Source: an uncultured Clostridium sp. (GTDB lineage Bacteria; Bacillota; Clostridia; Clostridiales; Clostridiaceae). From it: a DNA stretch of 64,000 nt. Position 1 is the first letter of the stretch, and each line of letters opens with the position of its first letter. The DNA lies in contig CAKVLD010000003.1 in NCBI GenBank assembly GCA_934755305.1, forward strand, positions 88,869 through 152,868. Direction: 5' to 3'. Below, in pieces: positions 1 to 9,610 of this stretch. The notes beneath the pieces are model-generated. The model was not told where the DNA came from and did not search any database. It saw only the letters and a program-made list of their open reading frames with translations. Both the position numbers and the translations under genes were made by a program.

Positions 1-2988
1 TGCAGTTGGTTCTTTCTTTTCTTCTTGTATTTCTGTAAAGATTCCATCAGCATACTTCATTATTTTGCCTTCTTCAACTTTATATCCTTTTTGCTTCTGA
101 GCTGGAATTTGATTCTTACCATCTGTAAATATTACGTAAGCATCTCCTTCCCAATCTTCTAAAGTATAGCTATAAGTTCCATTACCTTCATCAACCATAT
201 TAACTCCTGGCCATGCTGCTAATTCTTTCTTAGGAGTAACATCTTCATTATAAATATAAGCTTTTAATTCTCCCCATCCAGCTGGTTTCTTACAATAAAT
301 CTTAGATGTATTTTTATCAACTTTTATAAATGTATAGCTTACAGTATTAATGTTATTTCCATCTACAGCTTTCAAAGTAATCTTTGTTTTATCACCTAAA
401 TTTTTGTCTTTACCTATAACTAAAGTTTGTCCATTTGTATATTTTACAAACTCTCCATTATCAATTGAATAATAAACTTCTTTTGTAGCCTTATTGCTTC
501 CTAAAGTTAATTCTAAATAATCAACATACTTACCACCTTGTTTTGAAATAGTGGCAGCTGGTCCTTCATTATAATCTTTCCATACTCCACCTTCATAAAT
601 TACCGAAGCTGCATCTTCGATAGTCATTCCCTCTTGTCCTTGACCTGGAGTTTGTCTAGTTCCATCAGTAAATATTACTTTCATATCATGGAATCCCTTA
701 GGTGAAGTAAACTTGTAAATATCATCTCCTATATTCTCCATTTCTACTCCTGGCCATTTTGCTATTTCACTTTCATCACTATATGCATATATTTTAGGAG
801 TATTCCAGTCACTTGGTTTCTTAAAGTATACATTAGTATAGAAGTTAGGATCTTTCTTAGTGAAACTATAAGTTTGTTCAGCTTTTCCATCTGAATTTAC
901 AGCTTTTAATGTAATTTTTGTTGTTTCTTCATAAGCTGCATCTTTCCCTATTGTAATAGATTCTCCATTTACAAATTCCTTTTCTTCACCGCCATTAATA
1001 CTATAAGTTCCTTTATCTACTCCTGTTACATATAAGTTTAAATCTAAACTATCACCAAAGTAATTTTTCTTAGTTACATTTACACCTACTTCAGGGCTAT
1101 TATCACCTTTTTCTATTAGAATTACCCCATTAGAATCTGCTGTAAATTTAGCTTTACCATTAGATACAATAGCATAATTTCCAGTGTAAGCATCTCTAAC
1201 TTTTGAACCATCATTGAATACTCCTGATACATTAACATCTACTGTACCTTGTACCCCTACTGCACATACCACTTTATCTGATATACCATCTTTATTATAC
1301 GTTCTACCAAAAGTATATGGACTATTTTCTAATGTAATATTCTTACCTGCACCAACTGATAAATGATTATTTCTGAAAATACCTAACTTAGCCCAGTGAG
1401 CATGTACCTTTGATGCATTACTATTAGGATTATTTAACTCATCCCAATTCATAAAACTACGATAACGTTGATCTTTATAATCGTTAGTAAATAAATCTGT
1501 CCAAGCTAGTGGTCTTGCTGATTCATCACCATAGAATATCTGAACTCCACCTGGTGCTAATAATAAACAAGTACCACCATCAATTAAATTGTTTCTATCA
1601 TGTAGAACATCATCATGAGATGATATATAACTTAATACATTGAAATTATCATCGTCATTTACTTTACTTAATTCATTGTATTTATCTTTAATATTTGATA
1701 AATTAGCACCTTTAAAAGTAAAGTTTATCATTGAACTAAATCCACCATCTGTAAAGTAAGTATCCTTACCAACTCCATGTCCCCAATCTTCTCCAGTACT
1801 CCAGAACTCTGCATTTTTATCTAAAACTTTATCTGGATTATTAGCTTTATATTCTTCAAAAGCAATATCTGCTTCTTTATTTAATGCTCCCCATGATTCC
1901 TTATCGACTTCTTTTGCTGTATCACATCTGAATCCATCTATTCCATATTCCCTTATATAATCAGTTAACCATTTTATAATATAATTTCTAGGAGTCTTAG
2001 GTAAACCTCTCTTTGTAAAGAAATCATTTAAACTCTGAACCTCTTTTTCATATCGTCCTTCTCTCTTCCACTTAGTTTCAAGTAATGGTGGAACACCTAC
2101 TTCTTTAGTACTCTCAGTTTTAACATCTGGCAAGCCACAAAGGGAACAAGTATATCCATCTCCTTTTGGAGCTACAGGATATCCAGCATATCCTGCTGAA
2201 GTTCTTACAAAATCAGGTCCCCACCACTTATTAACCCAATTAGAGCTGCTTTTATCATAATATTTTTGATCTTCTCCATCTCCACCTATAAGATTAGATA
2301 TAGGACCATAATAATAATTTTCCCATCCTGCAGCTAATCCTCCAAAACCATATTCGCTAGCATCTTTCATACTTGTATAACCTAGATGATTTAATACTAT
2401 ATCCATAACTACACGAATTCCTTTAGCATGAGCAGCATCAACGAAATTTTTAAGATCTTCTGCAGTTCCCATATTCGCATCTATATTACTATAATCTAAT
2501 GCCCAATAGCCGTGATAACCATAATAAGGAAATCCTTTTCCATTTTGCTCTGTTACAGAGCCACCATCAAAATTTCCTGAAGTAAAACCATGTACTTGTT
2601 CATAAGGTGCAGTAATCCAAATTGCATTAACTCCTAAGTCCGAAAAATATCCTTCATTGACTTTTTGAGTTAATCCTTTTAAATCTCCTCCTTGAAATGC
2701 GCCTGGATTTCCACTATAACCAGCTTGTACATTTCCGTTTTTGTCTAATCCACGTCCATATGAATGATCGTTACTTGTATCTCCATTATTAAACCTATCT
2801 GTTAACGCAAAATAGACTGTTGCATTATCCCAAGAAAATGGTTTCTTTTCGTTACTTATTGTTGATTCTATCTTAATTACATTATCATTTGTACTTGCTT
2901 TTGTATAAGCATTTACCATGCTTGTACTAGTTAATGTCATAAAAGCCAAAACAGTCGCAATAATACTTTTTACTTTTCTAAAATTCAT
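1..2988 (-). CDS. Secreted alpha-amylase (GH13) with tandem C-terminal starch-binding modules, partial
   Basis: Extracellular starch endo-hydrolase; the 3' end lies beyond the window edge. Residues 1-27 form a signal peptide with a basic start, hydrophobic core and likely cleavage after MVNA. A GH13 barrel follows, with the nucleophile in DGFRCDTA (near residue 356), the acid/base in STGEDWGHG (near residue 400) and the late Asp in SSHDD. An odd CSLCGLPD pair sits in the domain-B region. After about residue 600 there are two tandem units, each an Ig-like segment (YSINGGE / YYSIDNGE) followed by a CBM25/26-like module with an AxWPGV motif (KWPGVEM, AWPGVNM) and FTDG. More modules may follow. 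The ATG is preceded by AGGGGG seven bases upstream. A cre-like site just upstream suggests CcpA repression. The family assignment is firm; module numbering is approximate. Confidence 0.93.
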   Translation of the reverse strand, partial: MNFRKVKSIIATVLAFMTLTSTSMVNAYTKASTNDNVIKIESTISNEKKPFSWDNATVYFALTDRFNNGDTSNDHSYGRGLDKNGNVQAGYSGNPGAFQGGDLKGLTQKVNEGYFSDLGVNAIWITAPYEQVHGFTSGNFDGGSVTEQNGKGFPYYGYHGYWALDYSNIDANMGTAEDLKNFVDAAHAKGIRVVMDIVLNHLGYTSMKDASEYGFGGLAAGWENYYYGPISNLIGGDGEDQKYYDKSSSNWVNKWWGPDFVRTSAGYAGYPVAPKGDGYTCSLCGLPDVKTESTKEVGVPPLLETKWKREGRYEKEVQSLNDFFTKRGLPKTPRNYIIKWLTDYIREYGIDGFRCDTAKEVDKESWGALNKEADIAFEEYKANNPDKVLDKNAEFWSTGEDWGHGVGKDTYFTDGGFSSMINFTFKGANLSNIKDKYNELSKVNDDDNFNVLSYISSHDDVLHDRNNLIDGGTCLLLAPGGVQIFYGDESARPLAWTDLFTNDYKDQRYRSFMNWDELNNPNSNASKVHAHWAKLGIFRNNHLSVGAGKNITLENSPYTFGRTYNKDGISDKVVCAVGVQGTVDVNVSGVFNDGSKVRDAYTGNYAIVSNGKAKFTADSNGVILIEKGDNSPEVGVNVTKKNYFGDSLDLNLYVTGVDKGTYSINGGEEKEFVNGESITIGKDAAYEETTKITLKAVNSDGKAEQTYSFTKKDPNFYTNVYFKKPSDWNTPKIYAYSDESEIAKWPGVEMENIGDDIYKFTSPKGFHDMKVIFTDGTRQTPGQGQEGMTIEDAASVIYEGGVWKDYNEGPAATISKQGGKYVDYLELTLGSNKATKEVYYSIDNGEFVKYTNGQTLVIGKDKNLGDKTKITLKAVDGNNINTVSYTFIKVDKNTSKIYCKKPAGWGELKAYIYNEDVTPKKELAAWPGVNMVDEGNGTYSYTLEDWEGDAYVIFTDGKNQIPAQKQKGYKVEEGKIMKYADGIFTEIQEEKKEPTA

Positions 2989-3008
2989 TACTATTCCCCC
3001 TAATTTTT

Positions 3009-3022
3009 TGTAATCGTTTTCC
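3009..3022 (-). promoter_or_regulatory. cre-like CcpA operator upstream of the alpha-amylase
   Basis: On the minus strand the sequence GGAAAACGATTACA matches the catabolite-response consensus TGWNANCGNTNWCA at 13 of 14 positions, failing only at the first base. It lies 21 bp before the amylase start codon, after a TAAAAT-like -10, so bound CcpA would block early transcription. The consensus is recalled from Bacillus; binding is inferred. Confidence 0.55.
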
Positions 3023-3104
3023 ATGAATATTTTAACATATTTGTTTTGACTTTTATTTCTTTTTATATTTTTTGTAACTTTTTACAACAATTATTTCCCA
3101 AGTG

Positions 3105-3977
3105 TTATATTAATAACTTAATTGCTTTAGGAATAATCTTTGCATTTAATTCTTTCTCTTCAACTATTTCTCCATCTATATTAACTCTTAATAACTCCGT
3201 ACTTTTTATACTAATTTCACACCCCTTATATGTTGTTATAGCTTTTTCCTTAAGATGTGTACTTTTTATTAAGCTTGGCACTATTTTTATTATTTCAAAT
3301 ATACTTATATTTTTTATGATACACACATCAATTTTTTCATCATTTATTTTTGCTACTGGCATTATTTTCACCCCACCTCCATAATATTTTCCATTAGCCA
3401 TACATATTAATAATATTTCCCCATTCCAAACTTCTTTTTTGTCTATTTTTACAATAATATTTATCGTTTTTCTTTTAAAAGTAGTTTTTATTAAACTTAA
3501 AATATAAGACAAATCTCCTTTTATATATTTACTCTTTTTTAATCTAGTAGCATTATATACAACTTCAGCATCTAATCCTACTGAAGCAATATTTATAAAA
3601 TGTGTATTATTTATCTTAACAACGTCCACATAATTTATTTCTTCTTCATTATACTTTTTTAAGAATTCTCTATTTTTATAATTTGGATATATACTTCGTA
3701 TAAAATCATTTCCACTTCCTGCTGGAATTATTACTAATAAACTAGTGGTTCCTATAATTCCATTTACCACTTCATTTATAGTTCCATCTCCACCTATTGC
3801 ATATATAATATACTTTTCTTTAACTGAATATTCTCTTACTATTTCTGTAGCATGTCCCTTTCTCTTAGTTAACTCAATATAATATTCTTCTCCTGCAAAC
3901 AACTTTTTTATTTTTTCTATATAATTTAATGGTTTACCTTTTCCTGCTGAAGGATTTATAATAAATAAATATTTCAT
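3105..3977 (-). CDS. YegS/DgkB-type lipid (diacylglycerol) kinase
   Basis: Predicted soluble or membrane-associated kinase that phosphorylates diacylglycerol or a related lipid, recycling it into phospholipid synthesis. The 290-residue length is typical. Residues 6-14 read IINPSAGKG, residues 62-66 form the nucleotide-binding GGDGT loop, and GSGNDF (87-92) is the second conserved glycine motif. The ATG has a GGAGA ribosome site (AAAGGAGAAATCTT before ATG). It lies between nfo and the amylase, all on the same strand, but the terminator after nfo separates it from the upstream gene. The exact lipid substrate cannot be read from sequence; DgkB, YtlR or BmrU-like roles are all possible. Confidence 0.85.
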   Translation of the reverse strand: MKYLFIINPSAGKGKPLNYIEKIKKLFAGEEYYIELTKRKGHATEIVREYSVKEKYIIYAIGGDGTINEVVNGIIGTTSLLVIIPAGSGNDFIRSIYPNYKNREFLKKYNEEEINYVDVVKINNTHFINIASVGLDAEVVYNATRLKKSKYIKGDLSYILSLIKTTFKRKTINIIVKIDKKEVWNGEILLICMANGKYYGGGVKIMPVAKINDEKIDVCIIKNISIFEIIKIVPSLIKSTHLKEKAITTYKGCEISIKSTELLRVNIDGEIVEEKELNAKIIPKAIKLLI

Positions 3978-4000
3978 AAGATTTCTCCTTTATAACTTAA

Positions 4001-4039
4001 AAAGCTAGATATAGAATATTTATGTCTAAATCTAGCTTT
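4001..4039 (-). terminator. Rho-independent terminator after nfo
   Basis: Inverted repeat AAAGCTAGAT / ATCTAGCTTT, extended inward by TTAGA/TCTAT, and followed on the minus strand by a short T run. It sits between the nfo stop and the lipid kinase start. Confidence 0.75.
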
Positions 4040-4045
4040 GATACA

Positions 4046-4879
4046 CTAATCTGTATATTTACTTTTTAATAACTCTATTTCTTTTGCATGACCTTCTAAT
4101 TCATTAGGTGTTTCAAGATAAAATGGTAAATGCCTTAGCTTTGGATGATTAATTATTCTAGTGATAGCTTCTAAGCCTATAGTTCCTTCTCCAATAGTTT
4201 CATGTCTATCCTTATGACTATTAAATGGATTTTTACTATCATTTAAATGTACTGCATATAATTTTTCTAATCCTATAATTTTATCAAATTCCTCTAATAC
4301 GCCATCTAAATCATTTACTATATCATATCCTGCATCATAAACATGACAAGTATCAAGACATACACCTATATGATCTTTTAATTGAACTTTGTCTATGATT
4401 TCAGCAATTTCCTCAAATGTTCTTCCAATTTCAGTACCTTTACCAGCCATAGTTTCTAGTAAAATCTTTGTAGTTTGTTCTGGCTTAATAACAGAATTTA
4501 AAAGTTCTACTATATAATTTATTCCAACTTCCACTCCTTGCTTAACATGACTTCCCGGATGGAAGTTATATAAGTTATTAGGTAAATACTCCATTCTTCT
4601 TAAATCATCTTCCATCATCTCTTTTGCAAAGTTTCTTGTTTTTTCATCAGCTGAACAAGGATTTAATGTATATGGTGCATGAGCTAATAACTTTGCAAAA
4701 TTATTTTTCTTTGCTATTTCTAATAGTCTTTCAATATCTTTTTCATCTATATCTTTTGCTTTTCCACCTCTAGGATTACGAGTAAAAAACTGAAAAGTAT
4801 TGCCTCCAGCTTCTAATATTTCTTTTCCCATATTTTCAAAACCTTTTGTTGTTGATAAATGACATCCTATATTTAACAT
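4046..4879 (-). CDS. nfo: Endonuclease IV (AP endonuclease)
   Basis: Cleaves DNA 5' to abasic sites during base-excision repair, using three metal ions. The 277-residue protein is full length, and all nine metal ligands known from E. coli Nfo have counterparts: H67, H107, E142, D176, H179, H211, D224, H226 and E256 (motifs [36 protein letters not shown]). It appears to be a single-gene unit with its own terminator. Oddly, no Shine-Dalgarno lies directly before the ATG; the nearest (AAAGGA) is about 45 bases upstream, with a 13-bp perfect inverted repeat between. The start is nevertheless supported by the family N-terminus (MLxIGCHLS). Confidence 0.96.
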   Translation of the reverse strand: MLNIGCHLSTTKGFENMGKEILEAGGNTFQFFTRNPRGGKAKDIDEKDIERLLEIAKKNNFAKLLAHAPYTLNPCSADEKTRNFAKEMMEDDLRRMEYLPNNLYNFHPGSHVKQGVEVGINYIVELLNSVIKPEQTTKILLETMAGKGTEIGRTFEEIAEIIDKVQLKDHIGVCLDTCHVYDAGYDIVNDLDGVLEEFDKIIGLEKLYAVHLNDSKNPFNSHKDRHETIGEGTIGLEAITRIINHPKLRHLPFYLETPNELEGHAKEIELLKSKYTD

Positions 4880-4890
4880 TTGTTTAACTT

Positions 4891-4921
4891 AAAATTTTAA
4901 ATACTAAATATTTAAAATTTT
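4891..4921 (-). promoter_or_regulatory. Perfect 13-bp inverted repeat in the nfo leader
   Basis: AAAATTTTAAATA and its exact complement are separated by a 5-base loop, 12 bases before the nfo start codon. In RNA the hairpin would loop out the gap between an AAAGGA site and the ATG. It could instead be an operator; no T run marks it as a terminator. Confidence 0.5.
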
Positions 4922-5159
4922 CCTTTCTTAAATTATTTATTTTTTTTCATCACTTATTATAACCTAAATTTGAATTTATTTATTAAATAATTTAAATTAT
5001 TATTCATATATTTTTGTAGTCGAAATGTAAATGTAACTAAATATTCGTCTTATTTTTAACCATCAATTCATTTTTTATAGCTATCTTTGTAGAAATATGT
5101 GGATTTATTTTTAATATTATGATAAATTTATATAAAAAATGACTTTAGGAGAAATTTTA

Positions 5160-6242
5160 ATGAATAGCTTATTTAATAACAAAAAAGTAAATTTAGGAAG
5201 ACAAAAGGAATTAGATATAGCAAAAGGATTAGCTATACTCTTTATGGTAATAGTTCATGTAAATGAAGTTTATCAATCAGCTGATTTTGAAGGTGGATTA
5301 TATGAACGAATAATAGAATTTATAGGTAGCCCTCCTGCGGCACCAATTTTTATGTTACTACTTGGGGTTGGTTTAGTATATTCTAAAAATAATAACCCTA
5401 AAGCATTAATTAAAAGAGGTTTATTTTTATTTGTTGGTGCATATATATTAAATTTTATTAGAGATTTTATACCTTATAGTATACTTGCAATCCTAGAAGA
5501 TGATGCAAGTTATAAAATAGAAGCATGGCAATCATTATTTGGAATAGACATACTACAATTTTCAGGTTTAACTATGATATTCTTTGGACTTATAAAGAAA
5601 TTTAACATAAAAGATAAGTTTCTACCAATAATATGGGTTGGTTTTGCAACTTTAAATATATTTTTAAGAGGTACCTCCACTGATAATGAAGTTCTAGATT
5701 CCATCTTAGGCTTATTTTGGGGCACAACTGATTATTCATGGTTCCCATTTTTAACATGGATTGCTTTCCCTATGGCTGGATATTTCTTCGGGCAACTTCT
5801 TATTAGGTGTACAGATAAAACAAGATTTTATAAAAATTGCTTTTTAATATCTTTAATAACTTTAATACCTTTTGTAAGCTTTGCTTATATGAATGATATT
5901 CATTTTGGAGCTTTTGGGGAATTATATCAAGAAACATACTATCACCATGATATTATAGGTAACATTATATTAATAGCATTTGCCGTGCTATGGACAAGCA
6001 TTATATTCTATATAACAAAATATATTCCAGAAAAAATTAGTAATGCTTTTACTATATGGAGTAAAAATACCACATATATTTATTTTATACACTGGATTAT
6101 CTTAGGTTACTCTATGTTATTACTTAACATAGAAGAATATGGTCCTATTACAATACTTATTTTATCCATAATTTTATTCATACTTAGTGACTTAATTTCA
6201 ACTTTTTTATCAAAAAGAAAACAAAATAAAAAAATTAGATAA
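5160..6242 (+). CDS. Multispanning membrane acyltransferase (acyltransferase_3/DUF1624-like)
   Basis: Integral membrane protein with about ten hydrophobic segments. The N-terminal R-x-x-E-LDIAKGLAILFMVIVH motif and the SPPAAPIFMLLLGVG segment resemble the heparan-glucosaminide acetyltransferase (DUF1624)/acyltransferase-3 group, which moves acyl groups onto extracytoplasmic glycans or lipids. The substrate is unknown. I place the start at 5160 because AGGAG (5147-5151) sits 8 bases before that ATG; an in-frame ATG at 5139 has no ribosome site. It stands alone, is convergent with cheV, and ends at a hairpin terminator. The C-terminus is a short Lys-rich cytoplasmic tail (SKRKQNKKIR). Confidence 0.75.
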   Translation: MNSLFNNKKVNLGRQKELDIAKGLAILFMVIVHVNEVYQSADFEGGLYERIIEFIGSPPAAPIFMLLLGVGLVYSKNNNPKALIKRGLFLFVGAYILNFIRDFIPYSILAILEDDASYKIEAWQSLFGIDILQFSGLTMIFFGLIKKFNIKDKFLPIIWVGFATLNIFLRGTSTDNEVLDSILGLFWGTTDYSWFPFLTWIAFPMAGYFFGQLLIRCTDKTRFYKNCFLISLITLIPFVSFAYMNDIHFGAFGELYQETYYHHDIIGNIILIAFAVLWTSIIFYITKYIPEKISNAFTIWSKNTTYIYFIHWIILGYSMLLLNIEEYGPITILILSIILFILSDLISTFLSKRKQNKKIR

Positions 6243-6245
6243 TAT

Positions 6246-6301
6246 AAAAAGGAGCTGTCACATTAACGTTTAAAAATCGTTAGCTACAAGCTCCTTTTTT
6301 T
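6246..6301 (+). terminator. Terminator after the membrane acyltransferase
   Basis: AAAAAGGAGCT pairs with AGCTCCTTTTT, with an inner AACG/CGTT stem, followed by a T run. It begins four bases after the stop codon. Confidence 0.8.
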
Positions 6302-6327
6302 CATATTCAAGTTAATTATTTTTTCAT

Positions 6328-6612
6328 AAAAAAGTGGCTTCACCACGCTTATCTTAACTAAATTACATCTTAATTTTATAAAAGCATTTTTAGTATATTT
6401 AATCTTCACTGAAGTCACTTTTTTTAGCCATTCAAAAGGTTCTAAAAGAAAAATAATACCTTATAAAAATACCATTTAATTATTTTTCTTTTTGGTTCTT
6501 TTGAGGCACTATAATTATTTTTAACGTATTTGCCATCTTACATAACTGAAAGCCTGTAATATTCAGTATTCACTATCAAAAAAAATTTATAAATTCCTTT
6601 ACGTTAAAAAAA
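6328..6612. repeat. Composite 285-bp intergenic repeat, copy 1 (three inverted-repeat modules)
   Basis: Non-coding. Module 1 is bounded by AAAAAAGTGGCTTCAC (6328-6343) and its imperfect complement ACTGAAGTCACTTTTTTT (6408-6425). Module 2 has 24-base arms at 6434-6457 and 6479-6502 sharing AAAAGAAAAATAAT. Module 3 has TTTTTAACGTA (6518-6528) and TACGTTAAAAA (6600-6610). The last ~205 bases match copy 2 (25785-26070) with about seven differences by eye. It has no ORF and no transposase. It could be a MITE-like element or a structured RNA; on the minus strand it ends in a GTGG-loop-CCAC hairpin plus T run. Confidence 0.85.
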
Positions 6613-6648
6613 GGCGTCACACTATTTTTAATGCAACAGCCCCCTTTT
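6604..6648 (-). terminator. Probable terminator after cheV
   Basis: On the minus strand AAAAGGG with GTTGCA pairs with TGTGAC and CCTTTTT around a small internal loop, followed by a T run. It overlaps the right end of the composite repeat. The stem is imperfect. Confidence 0.45.
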
Positions 6649-6649
6649 A

Positions 6650-7552
6650 TTATCTTGCAAGTAATTTATCCACTACTTCAATTAATTGTTCTACTTCTGG
6701 CTTGCTTAATTGAGCATCTGCTTTTACTGATTCTCCTTTATGTCTTAATTCATCAGTTATTAAAGAAGAGAATATTATAACTGGTAAAGAATTTAATATA
6801 TTATGTTCTTTAACCTTTCTAGTAAGAGTTAATCCATCCATTTGTGGCATTTCAATATCTGTTATAAGAAGTTCCGCTTCTTCTTTAAAGTTTTCCCCTT
6901 TTCTTTCTACTATAGATAAAAGGTAATTCAAGGCTTGTTCACCATCATCAAATATTGTTAAATTTTTAAAGCCAGCCTTTGTAAGAGTTTCCTTTAAAAG
7001 CTTTCTTATTAAAGCAGAATCATCTGCTAAAACTACTTTTATGTTAGATCTATCTTTATATTCTACTTTTACAAGTCTATCTTCACTTATACCAGCGCTT
7101 GGACAAATATCAGTTACTATCTTTTCAAAGTCTAACATCAATATAACATTATCATCTATAAGAATGTTTCCTACAGATAATGAGCTTTCTGATAAATCAT
7201 CAGGCTTTCTTATTTCATTCCACTTAATTCTATGAACACCTATTATATCATCAATATTAAAGGCAACTTTTATTTTATTAAATTGACATATTATAACCTT
7301 ATTCCCCAACTTTTTAGTGTTCTTTTTTGAAATTATATATTTTAAGTCAACTAATGTAAGTATTTCATTTCTACATAATATAAGTCCAGCAATTTCTGGT
7401 TGTGGTTCAGGTAATGTAGTTATCTTATTTGGCATTTCTATAACTTCCTTAACCTTTACTACATTTATCGCATAACGATTTCCATTTACTACAAACTCAA
7501 TTATTTCTAATTCCCCAGTTCCTGATTCTAGTAATATCTTATCATCACTCAT
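6650..7552 (-). CDS. cheV: Chemotaxis coupling protein CheV (CheW plus receiver domain)
   Basis: Couples receptors to CheA and takes part in adaptation. Residues ~15-155 form a CheW-like domain (EIIEFVVNGNRYAINVVKVKEV is the start of the fold). A response-regulator receiver domain follows (~172-300), with the acidic pair in ADDSALIRK and the phospho-acceptor Asp in LLITDIEMPQMDG near residue 231, and the conserved Lys in SKPEV. The 300-residue length is normal. AGGAG eight bases before the ATG supports the start. The adjacent upstream gene is an MCP on the same strand, so the pair probably works as one signalling unit, though the core che operon is not in this window. Confidence 0.93.
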   Translation of the reverse strand: MSDDKILLESGTGELEIIEFVVNGNRYAINVVKVKEVIEMPNKITTLPEPQPEIAGLILCRNEILTLVDLKYIISKKNTKKLGNKVIICQFNKIKVAFNIDDIIGVHRIKWNEIRKPDDLSESSLSVGNILIDDNVILMLDFEKIVTDICPSAGISEDRLVKVEYKDRSNIKVVLADDSALIRKLLKETLTKAGFKNLTIFDDGEQALNYLLSIVERKGENFKEEAELLITDIEMPQMDGLTLTRKVKEHNILNSLPVIIFSSLITDELRHKGESVKADAQLSKPEVEQLIEVVDKLLAR

Positions 7553-7677
7553 TCTATCTACTCCTATTCCATAATACTAGTTTTTTATTATTCAATTTAC
7601 GATTCTTAATATTATATTTTTAATACCTTTTCAAAAAAAATATTTACTATTATTATCGACATAAATATACTAAATCT

Positions 7678-9447
7678 TTATATTTTAAACCCTTCAATAA
7701 GTTCACTTAGTTTTTGAGATAGTTCTTCTTGAATCCTAGCTGTTTCATTAACTTCACTTATACTATGACTTGTTTCAGATATTTCTTTTAATATTTCCTT
7801 AGAGCTTCTATCAGATTTAGCTGAATTTTTAGCCATAACCTTTATAGCTTCACTAATTCTACTTATAGCTTCAAATAATTTATTAGACATATCTTTAATT
7901 TCTTCTGAGATATTATTTATTTTTTCTGCATTTTTATAATAATACTCACCAGATTCTATGAATGAATTAAATTCATTTACTACATCTTTATTCATAAATT
8001 CAAGAACTTCACTACTATTAGTTGATAATTTATCTAAAGCATCTTGAATCTTAGATACAGTATCCTCAATTAAAACAGTAGATTCTGAAGATTCTTCTGC
8101 AAGCTTTCTTACTTCTTCCGCAACAACAACAAATCCCTTTCCTTGTTCCCCTGCTCTAGCTGCTTCTATAGCCGCATTTAAAGCAAGCATATTTGTTTGT
8201 TCTGCAATATTGGAAATATTATTTATATTCTTAGATACTTCCTTAACTACATCCGCTTCTTTTATAGCTTCTAATATTTTTTCTTCTTTACTTTCATATA
8301 TACTTCGTGTATGTCCTAAGGCTAAATCAGTATTTTCTTTTAACTGTGATGACCTTTTTTTGAAATCTAAAGAAATACCATTGCTATCTAAAGACTTTTC
8401 AGCTAATTTATTAACACTTACTGTTATTTCCTTCATATAATCTTGCACATTATCAGCTGATTGACTAGACTCACTCATATTTTCTACTATTTCTTCTGTA
8501 GATTCATTTATATTTTTTACTCTCTGATTAACTTCACTTGTTAAAGTAGCTAATTCCTCTGTAGATGAAGTTAAATCTGTTATGCTTGATCTAATATTAC
8601 TTATTAATTCTTTTACATTATTTTGAGCTAAATTCAAATCTTTTGCTGTTTGCCCTAATTCTGTTTTATCTTCAACATTAATATCTTCTGAAAAATCATA
8701 ACTAGATAACCTCTTTGCTAATAATCTAATTTTATTAATTGGTTTAAGTAATTTACTTGAGGTTTTTACTGCTACAATTATTGATATAACTGATAATATT
8801 ATTGTAGCTATTATTATATTTATAGTTGTTTCCCTCTCTTTAGCAATTAGATTTTCTGTTTTTTCTTCTACTAATTTATCAATATCATCTACATAATTTC
8901 CTGTACTTACTATCCATCCATAAGGCTCAAAAAGCTCAGAATAAGCTCTCTTAGATGCTACTTCCTCTTCACCTGGTTTCATATAATAAAAATCTGTAAA
9001 GCCACCACCTTCTTCTTTTGCTACTTTTATAATATTTTGAATTAACTTTACTCCTTTTTTATCTGTCTCATTTATCCTATTTTCTCCTTCTTTCTCTTGC
9101 AATATAGGATGAGCTATTAAATAGGCATCAAGATCATCAATCCAAAAATATCCTTCTTTATTGTATCTTATATCCTTAACTAAGTTTTTGCATTCATCTT
9201 TCGCTTGCTCTTCTGTAATAACTCCACTAAGTTGTTTATTGTATACTGATTTCATTAATGACAATATATTTTCTACTTGATTTTTTATATTCTTATCATA
9301 ATCTGCTCTTAACAATCTTTCATATTCTACTATTGAATATTTATTGCTTCTATTTAAACCAATAATACATAAACCTCCTACAGTAAAAGATATTAATATT
9401 GCTAGTATGATATTTATCAAAATTATGCTACCTTTTAAACTTTTCAT
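7678..9447 (-). CDS. Methyl-accepting chemotaxis protein with single-Cache sensor
   Basis: Transmembrane chemoreceptor. A first membrane segment (~9-29) and a second (~205-226) flank an extracytoplasmic sCache_2-type domain carrying the family pattern [16 protein letters not shown] and [17 protein letters not shown] linker follows, then a long coiled-coil signalling domain with the conserved tip near residues 410-455 ([33 protein letters not shown]). sCache_2 domains often bind small organic acids; the ligand here is unknown. It lies upstream of cheV with a 125-bp gap on the same strand. The 589-residue length is typical. Confidence 0.94.
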   Translation of the reverse strand: MKSLKGSIILINIILAILISFTVGGLCIIGLNRSNKYSIVEYERLLRADYDKNIKNQVENILSLMKSVYNKQLSGVITEEQAKDECKNLVKDIRYNKEGYFWIDDLDAYLIAHPILQEKEGENRINETDKKGVKLIQNIIKVAKEEGGGFTDFYYMKPGEEEVASKRAYSELFEPYGWIVSTGNYVDDIDKLVEEKTENLIAKERETTINIIIATIILSVISIIVAVKTSSKLLKPINKIRLLAKRLSSYDFSEDINVEDKTELGQTAKDLNLAQNNVKELISNIRSSITDLTSSTEELATLTSEVNQRVKNINESTEEIVENMSESSQSADNVQDYMKEITVSVNKLAEKSLDSNGISLDFKKRSSQLKENTDLALGHTRSIYESKEEKILEAIKEADVVKEVSKNINNISNIAEQTNMLALNAAIEAARAGEQGKGFVVVAEEVRKLAEESSESTVLIEDTVSKIQDALDKLSTNSSEVLEFMNKDVVNEFNSFIESGEYYYKNAEKINNISEEIKDMSNKLFEAISRISEAIKVMAKNSAKSDRSSKEILKEISETSHSISEVNETARIQEELSQKLSELIEGFKI

Positions 9448-9559
9448 ACTCCCCCTCCATTCTCAAGTATATTTTATCATATATATTGAATATTTTAACT
9501 TTTTTTCATAATTAAGTATTGATTTATCTTTAATTATTAGCTTTTATACTAAAAGTACA

Positions 9560-9603
9560 AAAAGGTCATTTCAAGATAATTTATATTATTGAAACAACCT
9601 TTT
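9560..9603 (-). terminator. Terminator after the flavodoxin/split-barrel fusion gene
   Basis: Minus-strand stem AAAAGGT...TTTCAATAA with TTATCTTGAAA...ACCTTTTT, followed by a T-rich stretch, directly downstream of the stop. Confidence 0.7.
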
Positions 9604-9610
9604 ACTTATA

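Noticed and set aside
3046..3384. 112-residue hydrophobic frame overlapping the lipid kinase gene
   Set aside because: It is mostly antisense to the kinase and reflects T-rich codons, not a membrane protein.
5139..5159. Upstream ATG extension of the membrane acyltransferase gene
   Set aside because: The AGGAG ribosome site lies inside this stretch and serves the ATG at 5160.
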